From Lichenostomus cassidix (Eukaryota > Chordata > Aves > Passeriformes > Meliphagidae): a stretch of 64,000 bases of DNA. Both the position numbers and the translations under genes were made by a program. Shown here piece after piece: positions 61,566-64,000 of this stretch (position 1 is the stretch's first letter; every line of letters begins with the position of its first letter). The notes beneath the pieces were generated by a model. It saw only the letters and a list, made by a program, of their open reading frames with translations, was not told the origin of the DNA and did not search any database. The DNA lies in the NCBI GenBank assembly GCA_008360975.2, contig CM039196.1, positions 7,978,263 to 8,042,262 of the forward strand, read 5' to 3'.

Positions 61566-64000
61566 CATATTTAAAAGTTTGCATAATGGGACCCTGACCT
61601 TAGCAATAGCCTGTAAATGCTGTCATCATACACATAATTCTAATAAAACTTCAAAATGGTAAAGTTGCCAAAAGACTAACACTTTCAGATTATGCAAAAC
61701 CCACCACGGGGGAGAGAGGCTAGAGAAGAATTCTCTATAGTCCTTCAGTAATGCTACATTTCTTAGTCTCCACTGTACCTTATCAAACGAGGCTTTCAAA
61801 ATTGAAATGAAAATTGAAACACGCCAGCTATTAAAATTACTCACTTTTTGCTACAGTGTTGGAAATATTAATAAGACTGTATTCCCCTGCTGTGAGCACT
61901 GGGAGTTTTCGGAAGGCCTGTTCTGCACCGTCAGTCTCTTCCTGGAAATAAGTAAATGCCTCTAAATAATCCCCTTCAGGATGCACCAAGCAGCAGCTTG
62001 TATTTTTGTGTCTTCCCTCCCCGGGTTGCATGGTGCAATGCCAGCTCACGGCGTGACGCAACAGTCTTGGAAATTCTTGGAAAAGCACTTCCGTTTGCTC
62101 TAGGTAAAAATTGTGTTGGCAGCAAAACTGACTCTGCTGTTTACAAGCTGGCAGCATTCTTAAATGAACTCCAAGAAAAGCAGTTTAATGTATGCGGTTC
62201 TGTGTATCCATCCAAATGCAGAGGTGTTTGAGACTGTTGGCCTGTTATTATGGGTGGTGCCTTGGAGAAGGAATGTCTTGAGTATTTGCCCAAGTGTGGA
62301 CCTCTTTTTAGCAGCTGTAGTCAGCTGGTTTATTCCAGTCAGGCTGGGTCTCCCAGTTTCTGCTTGCTGCTTGTAAGGTGATGGGTTTAATTGCTGTATT
62401 GATATTCCTCAGCTCCTGAGTGAGGGAAAAAGTGACCCAAGTGAGGAGAGAGGACCATCAGCTTCATTCTGACAACCTCTGTTTTGGTGGCTAAAACAGA
62501 GCTGAGTATGAGAATTTGTTTGCCACTGATATGTTGTTTGAATCTGGAAAAACAATTTCATCTGTCTGTACCTCTTCACCTCTGCCTGTGTGAGGCCATG
62601 GTATTTTGAAGATGGGCTGAATTCCCATTAGCATTTAATGAACAGAAAATAACAATACTAGCTGCTATTGTCTAATATTTCACCCTGTTAATCGTGCAAG
62701 AGGATTTCAAGCTGAATGCTCTACTAATAATTCAGTGCCTTGTAAGTGGAATCAAATGCAGAGAAAGCTAGTACCTTTGCTAGAGCTGTAGTAATGGAAA
62801 TCATGCATGGAGGTGTAACTAACCATAGGGGACAGTCATGGAAGGAAAATATATTTTAAGGGTCCTGCTGAAACACTGATCATTGGAGTATGGAATTAAA
62901 ATATTTGCCTATCCAGAAAAGAGATTCTTTCCACTTAAAGATCTCAAAATGCTTTCATAATTAGTAATCTGTGACTTACAGCTGTATCTCTGGCGTATTC
63001 ATGTAACCTTTTTTGAGATGTTTATATAACTTCCTGAAAGCTGCACATGGGTTCTTCCTTAACGGAACAGAAGCCATGGGCATAGCCCAACAGTCCTGCT
63101 TCCATTCCCATTAGATGCCAGTGACAGATTAAACACCTCAGTTTCTCTGTTTCACTTGTAATAAATAAAACCTACGTCTCCTTTCCAAATTTTGAGAGTT
63201 CATATGAAGTAGGACCTGGGCTACATGACGCCAACTGTTCTATTTCAAGAGACGTATCAGTAGTTTTCTACCAAATGCCCAGAGCATCTAATACCATATG
63301 CCAGAGGCTTGGGATGTTCCCCATCCATTAACTGGTTGGACAAGAAAGGGGGAAAGGAGTCCAGGTGAGTTCAAGCAAGTTTCCATGTGCATCTCTGCTG
63401 CCATTATTCAGAACATTTGCCTATTTGTGCTTGCTTCCTCTGTGGTTACACATGGGCTTCTGCTACCTCTGTGTTTATCTAAAACAGCTTGGGTTGTACC
63501 CTCACCAAAAACTAAAAAACCCAAAGCACCCTCCCTAAAACTTCCTGGAGCAAAAGCAAAACACATCCCCTTTTGAGGTGGAGGGGAAGCCACTTCATTT
63601 CAATGGCTTTGACCATCAAAAGTGGTGAGTGGGAGGGTATCTGACAGTGTTAGCGCTGCAGATTGACTGGCTGGGGTCATGATTTTGTAAGTGAGAAGGT
63701 AGCAGCTGTTCTTTGAGGCATGCAGGATGCAGCATTTCAGGGGAACTTGCAGATTTTTTTTTTCCATAAGAACTGCTCCATGCTGTGCCAGGCTGCTGTA
63801 CCCTGCTTCCTCTGTGTCTTAGGAGGGGGGAAGGGGCTGTGTGCCAGTCAGGAATGCTTCTGATGGCACAGTGAAAGCCAGTCTGCCTCTGCTGAACTTC
63901 CACATTACTGGAGACTAACCAGTCAAGTTTGTTGCTTTAAGTTCCCAGTTTGGTAAATCTTCAGGGAAGGAAGGAGGGCAGCATCTCCAGTGAAGTCAGT

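Larger units (their letters stand above)
55990..64000 (+). other. Presumed first intron of the right-hand gene
   Basis: Non-coding AT-rich DNA follows the CpG island. I find no exon with credible splice sites and coding content. It holds a run of about 16 A near 56688-56701, a CR1 tail at 60356 and a MIR-like piece at 61469. Intron status depends on the promoter call being right. Confidence 0.5.

Noticed and set aside
1..64000. CRISPR arrays, operons, tRNA, snRNA, microRNA genes and integrated viral genomes
   Set aside because: Both strands were scanned by eye for repeat-spacer arrays, tRNA T-loops, U1/U6-type starts and retroviral gene motifs; none was found. A covariance-model search would be decisive for small RNAs.

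Overview
The window is vertebrate nuclear DNA, most likely from a bird. No bacterial-style gene organisation is present, and coding sequence appears only as short exons with GT-AG splice sites. The interspersed repeats I can recognise are old CR1-type LINE pieces and MIR-like SINE pieces; I see no primate or rodent SINEs. The known gene is also compact, with three coding exons inside 12 kb. A crocodilian or turtle is not fully excluded.

Left part (1-13.9 kb): the 5' three quarters of UBE2L3, the UbcH7 E2 ubiquitin-conjugating enzyme, on the minus strand. Coding exon 1 (13522-13548) lies in a CpG island, exon 2 is at 4984-5079 and exon 3 at 1661-1847. Together they encode residues 1-103 and the first base of codon 104, including the catalytic Cys86. 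The last coding exon and 3' UTR lie beyond the left edge. The upstream flank of the promoter carries a GC-rich minisatellite (13642-13902).

Middle part (14-53.7 kb): about 40 kb with no exon I can support. It holds scattered MIR and CR1 relics, a roughly 1 kb decayed CR1-like reverse-transcriptase fragment on the minus strand (48.1-49.1 kb), and a pentamer-based minisatellite rich in AGCT (37957-38275). It also holds an orphan CpG-rich block (29.6-30.06 kb), three CTCF-like motifs in the same orientation, and several AT-rich stretches that look like possible regulatory DNA.

Right part (53.7-64 kb): a second, larger CpG island (about 53.69-55.99 kb) with a TATA box, a YY1-like motif and a splice donor, all consistent with the start of a plus-strand gene whose coding exons lie right of the window. 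From remembered mammalian gene order (UBE2L3 and HIC2 divergent in mouse), HIC2 is the leading candidate; this is inference and no HIC2 coding sequence is visible. The remaining 8 kb looks like first-intron DNA with one MIR and one CR1 tail.

One protein-coding gene is therefore certain and a second promoter is probable. The long predicted reading frames in the GC-rich islands are composition artefacts. I found no undescribed coding system; the points worth a second look are regulatory or repeat structures.
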